DNA of 64,000 nt from Microbacterium sp. UFMG61 (GCF_015354505.1 NZ_JACAFP010000010.1:62001-126000); one strand, 5' to 3'; counted from the first letter of the stretch, positions 8,312 to 17,310 are shown. Program-made: numbers and translations. The notes: generated by a model from the sequence alone, not told the origin.

Positions 8312-8538
8312 GTCTCGATCCCCTCCAGTCTCGATTGTCACGCGGGGTGTCGATCGCGCACGCTCTCCCGGCGCATCCGTTCGCTCCCCCACCGAGAGAC
8401 TAATCGAACCCCGCTCCGCCCGCACGCGGCGAGACGACGGTCGGGAGTGTCCGGTGAGCTCTGGCTAGACTGTCTCACCGAACGGCGTGACCGTCGACGG
8501 CTGCTCGAGGCGCACGCACCCACGACTCGGAGGTCCCC
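8312..8538. promoter_or_regulatory. Divergent intergenic region between effector-like gene and MmpS-like gene
   Basis: 227 bases. For the + gene, TAGACT at 8466-8471 is a likely -10 box and GGAGG at 8529-8533 the ribosome site, giving a leader of about 60 nt. For the minus gene I see only the ribosome site and no clear promoter. No coding potential or repeat is apparent. Confidence 0.4.
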
Positions 8539-9120
8539 ATGGCCCAGGCACCCGACACCGCCCCGACGACCGACCCCACACCCCGAGGCGACGCGCCTCG
8601 CCGGACGAAGTCGGGCGTGTGGCTCGGTGCCGTCGCGCTCGTCCTCTCCGCGCTCCTGATCGCTCTCGTCTTCCCCGTCGCCGGGGTGCTGCCGGTGGCG
8701 TTGGTCGCTGCACTGCTGGCCGTCATCGCCGTCGTGGTCGGCATCCGCGCCTCTGGAACTCGCGGCGCTCGAGCATCCGTAGTCACCGCCATGCTCGCAC
8801 TGGTCGCGGACGTGATCGTGATCGTGATCATGGCCGTCGGCGTCTTCGGGGGCAGCGGGCTCAACCAGGTCGAGGTGCGAGCCACGGGCGGCCCTGCATT
8901 CCGCGTGTCCTTCGCCGATGACACGCGCTCGTACGACGAGGAGTGGGATTCGAGCGGCTGGAAGCAATACACCACGACGGGCGACTCTGCCGAGATCGCC
9001 GTCACAGCGCCCGCCGATGCCGCCGACCAGGAGGTGACCTGCCAGATCCTGTGGAACGGAGAGGTCGTCGTCGAGCAGATCGGCGACGGATCGGTCACCT
9101 GCCGCTATGACGCGGGCTGA
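8539..9120 (+). CDS. Membrane protein with MmpS-like exported domain
   Basis: 193 aa. A Pro/Thr-rich cytoplasmic head (1-25) is followed by three predicted membrane helices (about 27-46, 47-69 and 79-104) and a C-terminal exported beta domain of about 90 residues (VEVRATGGPAFRVSFADD... with QVTCQILWNG-like strands and two Cys at about 175 and 188 that could form a disulfide). The beta domain resembles the MmpS/DUF4190-plus-beta arrangement common in actinobacteria. GGAGG lies 5 nt before the ATG. No MmpL transporter is near, so a lipid-export accessory role is not supported by context. It converges on the UPF0182 gene across a strong shared terminator. Confidence 0.7.
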   Translation: MAQAPDTAPTTDPTPRGDAPRRTKSGVWLGAVALVLSALLIALVFPVAGVLPVALVAALLAVIAVVVGIRASGTRGARASVVTAMLALVADVIVIVIMAVGVFGGSGLNQVEVRATGGPAFRVSFADDTRSYDEEWDSSGWKQYTTTGDSAEIAVTAPADAADQEVTCQILWNGEVVVEQIGDGSVTCRYDAG

Positions 9121-9174
9121 CCGAGGCTCTTTCCACGCTCGGCCTCGCGACGGACACTTCCGATCACGCCGACC

Positions 9175-9220
9175 TGAATGACGAATGCCGCCCCTCTGCA
9201 GGGGCGGCATTCGTCATTCA
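9175..9220. terminator. Bidirectional terminator between convergent genes
   Basis: A perfect 21-bp inverted repeat (9175-9195 with 9200-9220) and a 4-nt loop lie between the stop codons at 9120 (+) and 9232 (-). Sequence symmetry lets it serve both transcripts. Confidence 0.85.
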
Positions 9221-9231
9221 CGGTGCAGCGG

Positions 9232-12138
9232 TCAGTCGCCTGCAACGCCCTCGAGTCCGAGCAGGGTGTTCACGGCATCCGTGAGCCTCTTGTCAGCCTC
9301 GGCGAACTTGGTCAGGTCGCCCTCCTTCAGAGCGGCCTCACGATCGGTCAGCGCCTGCTGGGCTGCCGCGAGCGCTTCGGCCTCGACGTCGGTCGGCACG
9401 GTGGGCTCCGTGGGCTCGGTCGGCACCTCGCCCGTGTCGGGGTCCGGACTGGTCGGTTCGACCTGATCGTCGCCACCCGTCGCGCCGGAGTCACCGCCGA
9501 AGAGGGTGTCGAGCGCCGCGGTGAGCGTGTCCTCGAACGCGACCTTGTCTCCGAAGGCCACGAGGACCTTCTGAAGTCGCGGCAGCTTGGTTCCCTCGGA
9601 CGACTGCACGTAGACGGGCTGCACGTAGAGCAGACCGCCACCGACGGGCAGCGTCAGCAGGTTTCCGTAGAGGACCTCCGACTCACCCTGCTGCAGCAGG
9701 TTGAGCTGCGGCACCACGGCCGTGTCGGAGTTGTAGGTGTTCTGCACCTGACCGGGACCGGGCACCGTCGTGTCGGTGTCGATCTCGAGCATCCTGAGCT
9801 GCCCGTATCCCTCGGCCTTGACGCCGGCTTCGGACCCTGCGTCCGAGTCGACGGCGAGGTAGCCCATCAGCACATCGCGGTTGCCACCGCTCCCGGTCGC
9901 CGACGGGATGAACGTCGAGAACATCGAGAACCGGGGCGAATCCTGACCGGGCATCTGCATGGTCAGGTAATACGGGGGCTGGAGCACCGCATCGCTGCGC
10001 GGGTCGTTGGGCGTCTGCCAGCGGTTGTCCTGCTGCGCGAACGAACCGGCGGTGTCGATGTGGTAGATGCCGAGGACGTCGCGCTGGACCTTGAAGAGGT
10101 CGGTCGGATAGCGCACGTGGCTCATCAGGTCGGACGACATGTCGCTGACCGGCTTGAGAGTCGACGGGTAGATGTTCTGCCAGCTCTGCAGCACGGGATC
10201 CTCCTCGTCCCAGGCGTAGAGCGTCACCGATCCGTCGTAGGCGTCGACCGTCGCCTTGACGGAGTTGCGGATGTAGTTGATCTCGTCGATGGCGAGCGTC
10301 GGCGAGGGGATGTTCGAGTCGGCGATCGCCTCGGACAGGCTCACGCTCGTCGAGTACGGGTACGTGGCGCTCGTGGTGTAGCCGTCGATGATCCAGACGA
10401 CACGGCCGTCGACCACGCTCGGATACGGATCGCTGTCGAGCTCGAGGTACGGCGCGACCTTCTGCACGCGAGTCTTCGGGTCACGGTCGTACAGGATCTG
10501 CGACTCCTCGTTCACCAGGTTCGAGAAGAGGATCTGCTCGGACTGGAACTTCAGTGCGTAGAGGAGCTTCGTGAACGTGTTGCCGATCGCCGGCCCGCCT
10601 TCACCTTCGAACGTGGTCTTGGTCTCGGTCGAACCGTCCTTGCCACGCGGATAGTCGATCTCGACGGGGTCGGTGCCGTCCGGAGAACCGACGATCGAGT
10701 ATTCGGGCGAGTTCTCGCCGAAGTAGACGCGAGGCTCGAACTCCTCCTGCTCGGTGAGGAATCCTGCAGAGGGGATCCCGCGCTCGAGGAACACCGGCTC
10801 GCCGTCGGGCGTGCGCTGGTTTCCCGCCGCGACGACGAGTCCATAGCCATGCGTGTAGACGGCTGCGCGGTTGTTCCAGTTGGTGACGTCGACGCCTTCC
10901 ATGTCGAGGTCGCGCACCGAGACGACGGTGTCCTGCATCTCGCCCTCGATCTCGTAGCGGTCGACGTCGAGGTTCTCCTGGAACTGGTAGTACCCGCGGT
11001 ACTGCTCGAGCTGGCGCACGGCAGGGCTGATCACGGCGGGATCGACGATGCGGATCGACGCAGTGGTCTCCGCGTCCTCTCGCAGCTGACCGGCCTCGGC
11101 ATCGGTCTCGGCCTCGAAGGGCGTGGTCTCGAGGTCCGCGACGCCGTAGGCCTCCTTCGTGCCGTCGATGTTCTTCTGGTAGAACTCGGCCTGGTAGGCG
11201 TTCTGGTTCGGGCGCACCTGGAAGGTGGTCACGGCCCACGGGAACCCGACCCCCACGACCAGCGAGGCGACGATCAGCAGTGCGGTCGCTGCGAGCGGGA
11301 AGCGCCAGCGGCCGATGACCGCGGTGACGAAGAAGAGGATCGCGACGAGCGCGGCGATGATCGCGAGGATCGCGAGGCCGGGGATGGTCGCGTTGACGCC
11401 CGTGTAGGCGGGGCCGACGATGCGGTCGTCCTGCGCGAAGAGCGTCTTGTAGCGGTCGAGCCACAGGCTCGCCGCCTGGACCAGCAGGTAGAGACCGGCG
11501 ATGATCGCGAGCTGGATGCGAGCGGGCTTGGAGATGCGCAGCTCGCCCTGGCCGATGCGGACCGAGCCGTAGAGGTACGAGACCAGGGCGGTCACGATCA
11601 GGGTGAGCAGCAGCACGGCCGACACGAATGCCAGCAGGATCGAGTAGAACGGCACCGCGAACATGTAGAACCCGGTGTCCAGGCCGAACTGCGGGTCAAG
11701 GGTGTCGGTGGCGACGCCGTTCGCCCACAGCCAGACAGTCTTCCACTGGCTTGCGGCCGAGAACCCGGCGAACAGGCCGAAGAAGATCGGCATCCCCCAC
11801 ATGGCGAGACGACGAAGAGGTTCGATGACCTCCTGGTAGCGGTCGAGCTGCGAGCTGAGCCGCACGTAGACGGGCCGCAGGCGGTATGCCAGCTGGATCG
11901 CGACGAACAGCGGCACCGCCATGCCGAGGAACCCGACGACGAACATCACCGCCGTGGCGAACCACTGGGTGGTGAGAACTCCCGCGAAGCCCACCTGGTC
12001 GAACCAGAGGAATTCGGTGTAGAACGACGCGAAGACGAAGAAGACGGCGATCAGCGCGGCGATGATCGCCAACGAGATGCCGAAGATTCTTCGCGAGGTT
12101 CGAGGAGTGGCCGGGTTCGGTGCAGAAGTCGAGGTCAC
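9232..12138 (-). CDS. UPF0182 family large membrane protein
   Basis: 968 aa, full length for the family (COG1615). Seven or so membrane helices lie within the first ~330 residues (for example IFGISLAIIAALIAVFFVFA near the N-terminus); a large extracytoplasmic region rich in Asp/Tyr/Trp follows (TPNDPRSDAVLQPPYY is a recognisable block), and the tail (from about 880) is Pro/Thr/Glu-rich then helical (EALAAAQQALTDREAAL). The biochemical role is unknown. The GTG at 12138 is preceded by TAGGAT (minus strand 12150-12145) with 6 nt between, so the mRNA is probably leaderless despite the PDZ/Lon gene lying 46 bases upstream in the same direction. The gene order with that protease matches mycobacteria. 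Confidence 0.93.
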   Translation of the reverse strand: MTSTSAPNPATPRTSRRIFGISLAIIAALIAVFFVFASFYTEFLWFDQVGFAGVLTTQWFATAVMFVVGFLGMAVPLFVAIQLAYRLRPVYVRLSSQLDRYQEVIEPLRRLAMWGMPIFFGLFAGFSAASQWKTVWLWANGVATDTLDPQFGLDTGFYMFAVPFYSILLAFVSAVLLLTLIVTALVSYLYGSVRIGQGELRISKPARIQLAIIAGLYLLVQAASLWLDRYKTLFAQDDRIVGPAYTGVNATIPGLAILAIIAALVAILFFVTAVIGRWRFPLAATALLIVASLVVGVGFPWAVTTFQVRPNQNAYQAEFYQKNIDGTKEAYGVADLETTPFEAETDAEAGQLREDAETTASIRIVDPAVISPAVRQLEQYRGYYQFQENLDVDRYEIEGEMQDTVVSVRDLDMEGVDVTNWNNRAAVYTHGYGLVVAAGNQRTPDGEPVFLERGIPSAGFLTEQEEFEPRVYFGENSPEYSIVGSPDGTDPVEIDYPRGKDGSTETKTTFEGEGGPAIGNTFTKLLYALKFQSEQILFSNLVNEESQILYDRDPKTRVQKVAPYLELDSDPYPSVVDGRVVWIIDGYTTSATYPYSTSVSLSEAIADSNIPSPTLAIDEINYIRNSVKATVDAYDGSVTLYAWDEEDPVLQSWQNIYPSTLKPVSDMSSDLMSHVRYPTDLFKVQRDVLGIYHIDTAGSFAQQDNRWQTPNDPRSDAVLQPPYYLTMQMPGQDSPRFSMFSTFIPSATGSGGNRDVLMGYLAVDSDAGSEAGVKAEGYGQLRMLEIDTDTTVPGPGQVQNTYNSDTAVVPQLNLLQQGESEVLYGNLLTLPVGGGLLYVQPVYVQSSEGTKLPRLQKVLVAFGDKVAFEDTLTAALDTLFGGDSGATGGDDQVEPTSPDPDTGEVPTEPTEPTVPTDVEAEALAAAQQALTDREAALKEGDLTKFAEADKRLTDAVNTLLGLEGVAGD

Positions 12139-12184
12139 TCTTCCATCCTAGGCATCCCTTACTGTGCTGCGGCTGTCATCCCGG

Positions 12185-13279
12185 TCACGGCGAGGTCACG
12201 ACGTCGCAGGTCGGGAGCGATTCCAGGTCACCACCCTCGGCGATCACCTCGAGAGCGGCGAGCGAGTCATCGAGGGTCTCGGTGCTGATCACGGTGAGCC
12301 CGTCGGGGACATGACCGGTCACTTCGTCGCAGTTCGACTGCGGCGCGAGGAAGAACTCCGCGCCGGCATCACGTGCACCGTAGAGCTTCTGGCGGATGCC
12401 GCCGATGGGTCCCACCGTTCCGTCTGCTTCGATCGTGCCGGTGCCCGCGATGTTCTCGCCGCCGTTCAGCTCGCCCGGGGTCAGCGTGTCGACGATGCCC
12501 AGGGCGAACATCATTCCCGCACTGGGTCCGCCGACGTTGTCGAGCTGCAGGGTGACGTCGATCTCAAAGTCGTAATCGGTTCGCAGGGTGACACCGATCA
12601 GCCAGGTCGTGACGTCTCCCTCGACGTGCTTCTCGGGCGTGACCTCGACGGTGTGCTCCTCGCCGGCGCGGAGCACCGTGAGCATCACGGGGTCTCCCCC
12701 GGCATCCTGGATCGCCTGACGGAGCTGCTTCGCCGACTCGACCGCAACCCCGTCGACGGCGGTCACGACGTCGTCACTCTCGAGAGAGTCCTGCGCCGGT
12801 GAGTCCTCGAGCACGTCGACGACCGTGACCTGCGCGCCTGTGTCGTAGCCGAGAGCGTTCAGCGCTGCGGCTGTGGCCTCGTGCTGCGAGTCGACCATGA
12901 GCGTGGCGTTCCGCTCGTCGCGCTGCTCGGTGGTGACGCCTTCGGGGAAGACCGAGTCGAGCGGGACGACGGCTCGCGACGAGTCCATCCATGCGAGGGC
13001 GAGCTCGAACCAGCTGGGCGTGCGCTCCCGGTTGCCCACGACCTGCACGGTGGTGAGGTCGAGCGTGCCCGCAGTCTCGAACGTCTCCGCACCTTCGATG
13101 TTGATCAGGGGGACCTGCTCGCCGTCTGCATCCGCCGCGGTGCCGAGGGTGTCGTACACGGGCCCCGGTCGCTGGATCACGTACGGCGTCGGCAGAAACG
13201 TGAGGACCACGAGTGCGACCAGGGCGACGACCAGCGCCCAGACTCCGAGTCCGAGCCTCACGGGCCGGGTTCGATCCAC
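12185..13279 (-). CDS. PDZ-containing Lon-type (S16) membrane protease, YlbL family
   Basis: 364 aa. One N-terminal membrane helix (about 9-30), a region starting TPYVIQRPGPVYDTLG that is a family signature, a PDZ domain in the middle (VVDVLEDSPAQDSLESDDVV), and a C-terminal Lon-like protease domain with the Ser-Lys dyad: Ser in NVGGPSAGMMFALG and Lys in GGIRQKLYGARDAG. The active site would face outside the cell. The start is a GTG at 13279 with GGAGG upstream (SD-led, unlike the next gene). The frame ends in an acidic tail with two Cys flanking the last segment. The substrate is unknown; B. subtilis YlbL is linked to degradation of a cell-division inhibitor, which is a family inference only. 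Confidence 0.92.
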   Translation of the reverse strand: MDRTRPVRLGLGVWALVVALVALVVLTFLPTPYVIQRPGPVYDTLGTAADADGEQVPLINIEGAETFETAGTLDLTTVQVVGNRERTPSWFELALAWMDSSRAVVPLDSVFPEGVTTEQRDERNATLMVDSQHEATAAALNALGYDTGAQVTVVDVLEDSPAQDSLESDDVVTAVDGVAVESAKQLRQAIQDAGGDPVMLTVLRAGEEHTVEVTPEKHVEGDVTTWLIGVTLRTDYDFEIDVTLQLDNVGGPSAGMMFALGIVDTLTPGELNGGENIAGTGTIEADGTVGPIGGIRQKLYGARDAGAEFFLAPQSNCDEVTGHVPDGLTVISTETLDDSLAALEVIAEGGDLESLPTCDVVTSP

Positions 13280-13397
13280 AGGTTTCCTCCGTCGTTCGCG
13301 AGCGGCGTACAGCGATCTGTCCGCGTTCGGGGTCTCGCGGGCGCTCCTGTGACTAGCGTAGAGGCCACGGCTTCAGACGTGCTGAGAGGCGACAGCG

Positions 13398-14804
13398 ATG
13401 GCAGACAACGATCCGACCCCCGAGGACTTCGAAGAGTTCCTCCGACGAATGATGTCCGGCCAGGGAGCCGGCGACATCGACCCCGAGGCGCTGCGCAACG
13501 CGTTCTCCGGGATGGACGGGCTCCAGCTCGACCCGGCGATGATGCAGACGATCATGGCGCAGCTGCAGGGCGCCTTCGGCGGCGGCGACGCCTGGGAGAA
13601 CTCCCTCCGTCAGGCGCTGCACATCGCGAACCGCGACGGCCTCGGCATCACCGACGGCTCACGCACCTCGCTGGCGGACTCCTTCGCTCTCGCGGATCTC
13701 TGGCTCGGCGAGGCGACGACCATCTCGGAGCTCGCCGAGACCCCGAGGGCCATGACCCGGGGCGAGTGGGTCGAAGCGACGCTGCCGGTCTGGAAGGAGA
13801 TCGCGGAGCCCGTGTCGACGAGCATCGCCGACGCCCTCACCAGTGCACTCGACACCCAGGTGCCCGAGGACATGCGCGGACTCGTGCAGGGGGCGGGCAA
13901 GCTGATGCGCGGTCTCGGCGGATCCGTGTTCGCGGCGCAGTTCGGCCAGGTGCTCGGCAATCTGTCGCTCGAGGTCGTCTCGGGCGGTGATGTGGGCATC
14001 CCGGTGCTGCCGGCCGGCACCGCCGCCGTGATCCCGCAGAACCTCACCGCCTTCGGCGAGGGGCTGGAGATCCCCGAAGACCAGATCACGCTCTACCTCG
14101 CGACGCGGGAGCTCGCCTATGCGCGGCTCTACCGTCATGCGAAGTGGCTGCATCTGCACGTGATGGCGCAGATCACCGACTTCGCCCGGGGCGTCACGGT
14201 CGATGTCGACGCGCTCGAAGACGTGGCGAGCCGCCTCGATCCGTCGAACCCCGAGGAGCTGCGCGCGGCGATCGAGGGTGGCGCATTGCTGCCCGCGCAG
14301 AGCGAGGCGCAGAGCGAGGCACTCGCACGGCTGGAGAATCTCGTCGCGACGATCGACGGCTGGGTCGATGTGGTGACGGCGCAAGCGACCTCGCGTCTTC
14401 CGGATGGTGCTCGCATCGCCGAAGCGGCGCGCCGCCGACGAGCAGTGGGCGGTCCGGCCGAAGACGCGCTGGGCGCACTCGTGGGGCTCAAGCTGCGCCC
14501 GCGTCGCCTGCGGGAGGCATCCGCGATGTGGCAGGCGGCGACCGACGCCGTCGGCGCCGAGGGACGCGACGCTCTCTGGGACTACCCCGATCTGATGCCG
14601 ACATCCGAGGACATCGACGACCCGTCCGCGCTCGTCTCACGTCTGCAGGCCAGGGCCCGCGGTGAGCAGCCGGTGGCCGACGAGTACGACGAAGCCCTCG
14701 CACGCCTGCTCGACGGAGACGATTTCTCGACCGACGGCTCCGGGGCCGCCGATACGGGCGAGCAGGGCGAAGACGAGGGGCCCGGAGGCGACCGCCCGGT
14801 GTGA
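13398..14804 (+). CDS. Zincin_2 (DUF2342-type) protein, putative zinc-dependent hydrolase
   Basis: 468 aa, belongs to the actinobacterial Zincin_2 / 'F420 biosynthesis-associated' group. Soluble; starts with an acidic helical segment (TPEDFEEFLRRMM), a Gly/Met-rich stretch, then the core domain with LYLATRELAYARLYRHAKWL near residues 230-250, where relatives carry the metal-binding His/Glu residues. A standard HExxH is not visible, so catalysis is uncertain. The last 40 residues are acidic and low complexity. It is divergent from the PDZ/Lon gene and followed after 81 bases by the ThiF/TOMM-like gene on the same strand. TAGCGT at about 13356 suggests a leader of some 35 nt. Confidence 0.85.
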   Translation: MADNDPTPEDFEEFLRRMMSGQGAGDIDPEALRNAFSGMDGLQLDPAMMQTIMAQLQGAFGGGDAWENSLRQALHIANRDGLGITDGSRTSLADSFALADLWLGEATTISELAETPRAMTRGEWVEATLPVWKEIAEPVSTSIADALTSALDTQVPEDMRGLVQGAGKLMRGLGGSVFAAQFGQVLGNLSLEVVSGGDVGIPVLPAGTAAVIPQNLTAFGEGLEIPEDQITLYLATRELAYARLYRHAKWLHLHVMAQITDFARGVTVDVDALEDVASRLDPSNPEELRAAIEGGALLPAQSEAQSEALARLENLVATIDGWVDVVTAQATSRLPDGARIAEAARRRRAVGGPAEDALGALVGLKLRPRRLREASAMWQAATDAVGAEGRDALWDYPDLMPTSEDIDDPSALVSRLQARARGEQPVADEYDEALARLLDGDDFSTDGSGAADTGEQGEDEGPGGDRPV

Positions 14805-14885
14805 TGCGGGGTCGCGCGGCGGGGAGTTCTCCACGGATGCTGTGCAGGCGCCCAACACACGCCGCACAGTACGCAGAATCGAGGG

Positions 14886-15752
14886 ATGTCTCCACTGACG
14901 CCCAAGATCCTCACTCGCCTCGACCCTGATGTGCCTCTGCTGTGGCGCGACGGCGAGACGCTGCAGATCGGCATCGAGGGCACTCTGCGGATTCCCGCAT
15001 CGGCCCCGTGGGTCGAGCTGCTCGTCGGCAGGATGGCGACGGGATTCCGTCGAGGAGCGTTCGACGTGGTGGCCCATTCCGTCGGCGCGCCCCGCGGGGA
15101 GGCACGCCTTCTCCTCGCGCGTCTGGAACCGCTCCTCGTCGACGACGCTCCCCCACCGAGAGCCGCGTGGGTCGAGAGCATCGACGTGCGCGACGCGCGT
15201 TGCGAGTTCCGTCTGCGCGAAGCGCTGATCGACGAGGGCGTTACGCAGGGTGAGCGGACCGCGGCCGAGGACATCGGGGTGGTCCTCATCGAGGGCGCTG
15301 CCGCGGCGTTGCAGTTCGCGCGCTACCTTCGCGACGACACTCCGCATCTGCCCGTCGCGCTGGAGCGGGGGCGCACCACGGTCGGCCCCCTCGTCGTGCC
15401 GGGCGAGTCACCCTGCCTGTCGTGTCGCGACGAGCACGAACGCGACCGAGACACCGCGTGGCCGCGCATGCACGCGCAACTGATCGGCCGATCGGCCGGG
15501 CCGATCAGCGTCGCGCGCATCGCCGATGCGGCTCGACTCGTCGCGAAGCTGCTTCTCACCGATTCGGTTTCGGGCTCATTCGTCGAGGTCAGCGCCGAGG
15601 GCCACCACGTGTGGCGTTCGGTGACGTTTCACGAAGAATGCCGGTGCCGCGAGCTGTCGTTCCTATCTCCGCAAGGAACCGAGACGGAGCCCGCTCCCCT
15701 CGTCCCGCCGAGCGCGACCATGACACCGCGAGGGTACGCGCGGCGCGCGTGA
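14886..15752 (+). CDS. Orphan ThiF/TOMM leader-binding (cyclodehydratase-like) zinc protein
   Basis: 288 aa. An N-terminal winged-helix-like part (1-85, leader-binding domain in TOMM enzymes) precedes a reduced ThiF/E1-like region and a four-cysteine zinc site: C177-x2-C180 (PCLSC) and C252-x-C254 (ECRCR). The nucleotide-binding glycine loop of true E1 enzymes is not obvious. In RiPP clusters such proteins present the precursor peptide to a YcaO enzyme; here no YcaO, dehydrogenase or precursor gene is present, and the gene sits among core DNA-repair and protease genes, so a household role is more likely. CAGAAT then 6 nt precede the ATG (possible leaderless start). Its 3' end overlaps the convergent helicase gene by 164 bases. 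Function unknown. Confidence 0.75.
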   Translation: MSPLTPKILTRLDPDVPLLWRDGETLQIGIEGTLRIPASAPWVELLVGRMATGFRRGAFDVVAHSVGAPRGEARLLLARLEPLLVDDAPPPRAAWVESIDVRDARCEFRLREALIDEGVTQGERTAAEDIGVVLIEGAAAALQFARYLRDDTPHLPVALERGRTTVGPLVVPGESPCLSCRDEHERDRDTAWPRMHAQLIGRSAGPISVARIADAARLVAKLLLTDSVSGSFVEVSAEGHHVWRSVTFHEECRCRELSFLSPQGTETEPAPLVPPSATMTPRGYARRA

Positions 15753-17310
15753 CACCGACATAGGCGAGACGACGCTCCTCGTCGATCGCCTCGAAGCCCG
15801 TGGCGTACGAGATCGGCAGCGCCCCCTCCGCCCAGCCGGCGAGGTGGACGTGCGGCCACTCGAGACCCTTCGCGGCGTGCAGGGTCGAGAGCGTGACCGT
15901 GCGCATCGTCGGCTCGTGCTGATCCTTCGCTCGGGCCATCAGCGCATCGCTGAAGGTGCGGAGGTTCTCGTCCGGCCCCGCCTCCTCGGCGAGGCGGAGG
16001 ATGGCCGCCCGCGCCTCCCAGCCGTCGCGCTGCGCGCCACCGGCAGCCGGCGGCTCCTCGGTCAGGCCGAGCTCACGGAGCACCCGACGGACTCCGGGGA
16101 GGAACCCGTGCTCGGTCGGTGCCACTGCGGCGGCGCGCAGCGCGAGGATCGCCTGGCGGACCTCGGGCATCGCGAAGAAGCGGGTGCCGCCGAGAACCGA
16201 TGTCGCGATCCCCTCGGCTGCGAGTGCCTGCTGAAGCACCGCGGACTGCGCATGGGCGCGGTACAGGACAGCGATGTCCGCGGGCGAAGCTCCGGCCTCG
16301 ATGCGCGCGGAGACGGCCGCGGCGATTCCTGCGGCCTCGTCGTGCTCGCTGTCGTAGGCCGTGACGGTGGGCGCCTCGGCATTGAATGTCTCGCGCGCCG
16401 GGACCAGTTCGAGCGCTCCCGGCCGGTCGTGCATCAGGGCGTTGGCGGCCTCGAGGATCGGCGCCTGCGAGCGGTAGTTCGTCTCCAGGCGCACCACGGT
16501 GGCATCCGGATGGCGGCGCTCGAACTCCAGGAGGAAGCGCTGCTCCGCTCCGGCGAACGAGTAGATGGTCTGGCTCGCGTCACCGACGACGCAGATGTCT
16601 CTGCGATCGCCGAGCCACAGCTCCAACAGGCGGTTCTGCAAGGGCGAGACGTCTTGGAACTCGTCGACGGTGAAGTGCCGGTACTGCTCGTGCACGGAGG
16701 CTGCGACGCGGGGTTCAGCCTCGAGCATGCCCGCACACGCGAGCAGCACGTCCTCGAAGTCGAGCTGGTGCCGCTCGTCCTTGAGCGCCTCGTACCGCTG
16801 CTGCAGTTCGACGAGTCGGGGCTGGTCGATCCCGGTCACGGTCCGACCGAGCGCCGCATGCTGGTCGATCGAGAGCATCGAGACCTTGCGCCACTCGATC
16901 TCCGAGGCGATGTCACGCAGCGTGGCCGTGCTCGGTCGCATCCGCATCGCGTCGGCGGCCTGACCCAGCATCCGGACCTTGTTGTCGATGATCGAGGGAG
17001 CCGGGGATCCGGCGAGCGTGGGCCAGAAGAAATTCAGCTGTGCGAGCGCCGCCGCGTGGAATGTGCGCGCGGCGACGCCCTCGACTCCCAACGCCCTGAG
17101 CCGCCCACGGAGTTCACCCGCGGCCTTGGCCGTGAACGTCACGGCCATCACCCGGGACGGCGAGTACGCACCGGTGTCGACGCCGTGCGCGATGCGGTGC
17201 GTGATCACACGGGTCTTGCCCGTCCCTGCGCCGGCCAGCACGGCCACGGGCCCGCGCAGCACGGATGCCGCCTCCCGCTGCCGTTCGTCGAGCGCTTCGA
17301 GTGCGCTCAC
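15589..17310 (-). CDS. uvrD2: UvrD-family ATP-dependent DNA helicase, UvrD2-like, short form
   Basis: 573 aa, SF1A 3'-5' helicase. Walker A GAGTGKT with Lys32, motif II VDEFQD, motif III/IV region SQTIYSFAGA, motif V TLHAAKGLEW and motif VI AYVGVTRAART are all present, so the motor is intact. Relatives called UvrD2 carry a tetracysteine stretch and an HRDC domain after the motor; here the conserved part ends at SRFLAEI and only about 25 unlike residues follow, which are antisense to the neighbouring gene. I chose the GTG at 17310: it overlaps the NudC stop (GTGA, 17307-17310) and has GAGG 8 nt upstream. An upstream start at 17328 is possible but unsupported. Likely works in DNA repair or replication restart. 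Confidence 0.92.
   Translation of the reverse strand: MSALEALDERQREAASVLRGPVAVLAGAGTGKTRVITHRIAHGVDTGAYSPSRVMAVTFTAKAAGELRGRLRALGVEGVAARTFHAAALAQLNFFWPTLAGSPAPSIIDNKVRMLGQAADAMRMRPSTATLRDIASEIEWRKVSMLSIDQHAALGRTVTGIDQPRLVELQQRYEALKDERHQLDFEDVLLACAGMLEAEPRVAASVHEQYRHFTVDEFQDVSPLQNRLLELWLGDRRDICVVGDASQTIYSFAGAEQRFLLEFERRHPDATVVRLETNYRSQAPILEAANALMHDRPGALELVPARETFNAEAPTVTAYDSEHDEAAGIAAAVSARIEAGASPADIAVLYRAHAQSAVLQQALAAEGIATSVLGGTRFFAMPEVRQAILALRAAAVAPTEHGFLPGVRRVLRELGLTEEPPAAGGAQRDGWEARAAILRLAEEAGPDENLRTFSDALMARAKDQHEPTMRTVTLSTLHAAKGLEWPHVHLAGWAEGALPISYATGFEAIDEERRLAYVGVTRAARTLAVSWSRSAGRGERAPSRFLAEIGTTARGTGILRETSPNATRGGPRR

Noticed and set aside
6458..8659. 733-codon open frame on the plus strand opposite the effector-like cassette
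   Set aside because: Checked because the cassette families are weakly recognised. The minus frames have good ribosome sites, a 3-nt spacing and normal amino-acid composition; the plus frame is His/Arg/Asp-rich and spans two gene boundaries.
9178..12288. 1036-codon open frame on the plus strand
   Set aside because: It runs opposite the UPF0182 gene, is extremely rich in Arg/Val/Asp/His as is typical of antisense frames at high GC, and lacks a ribosome site.
14886..17310. TOMM/RiPP biosynthetic cluster
   Set aside because: Only the leader-binding type protein is present; no YcaO cyclodehydratase, flavin dehydrogenase or precursor peptide is near.
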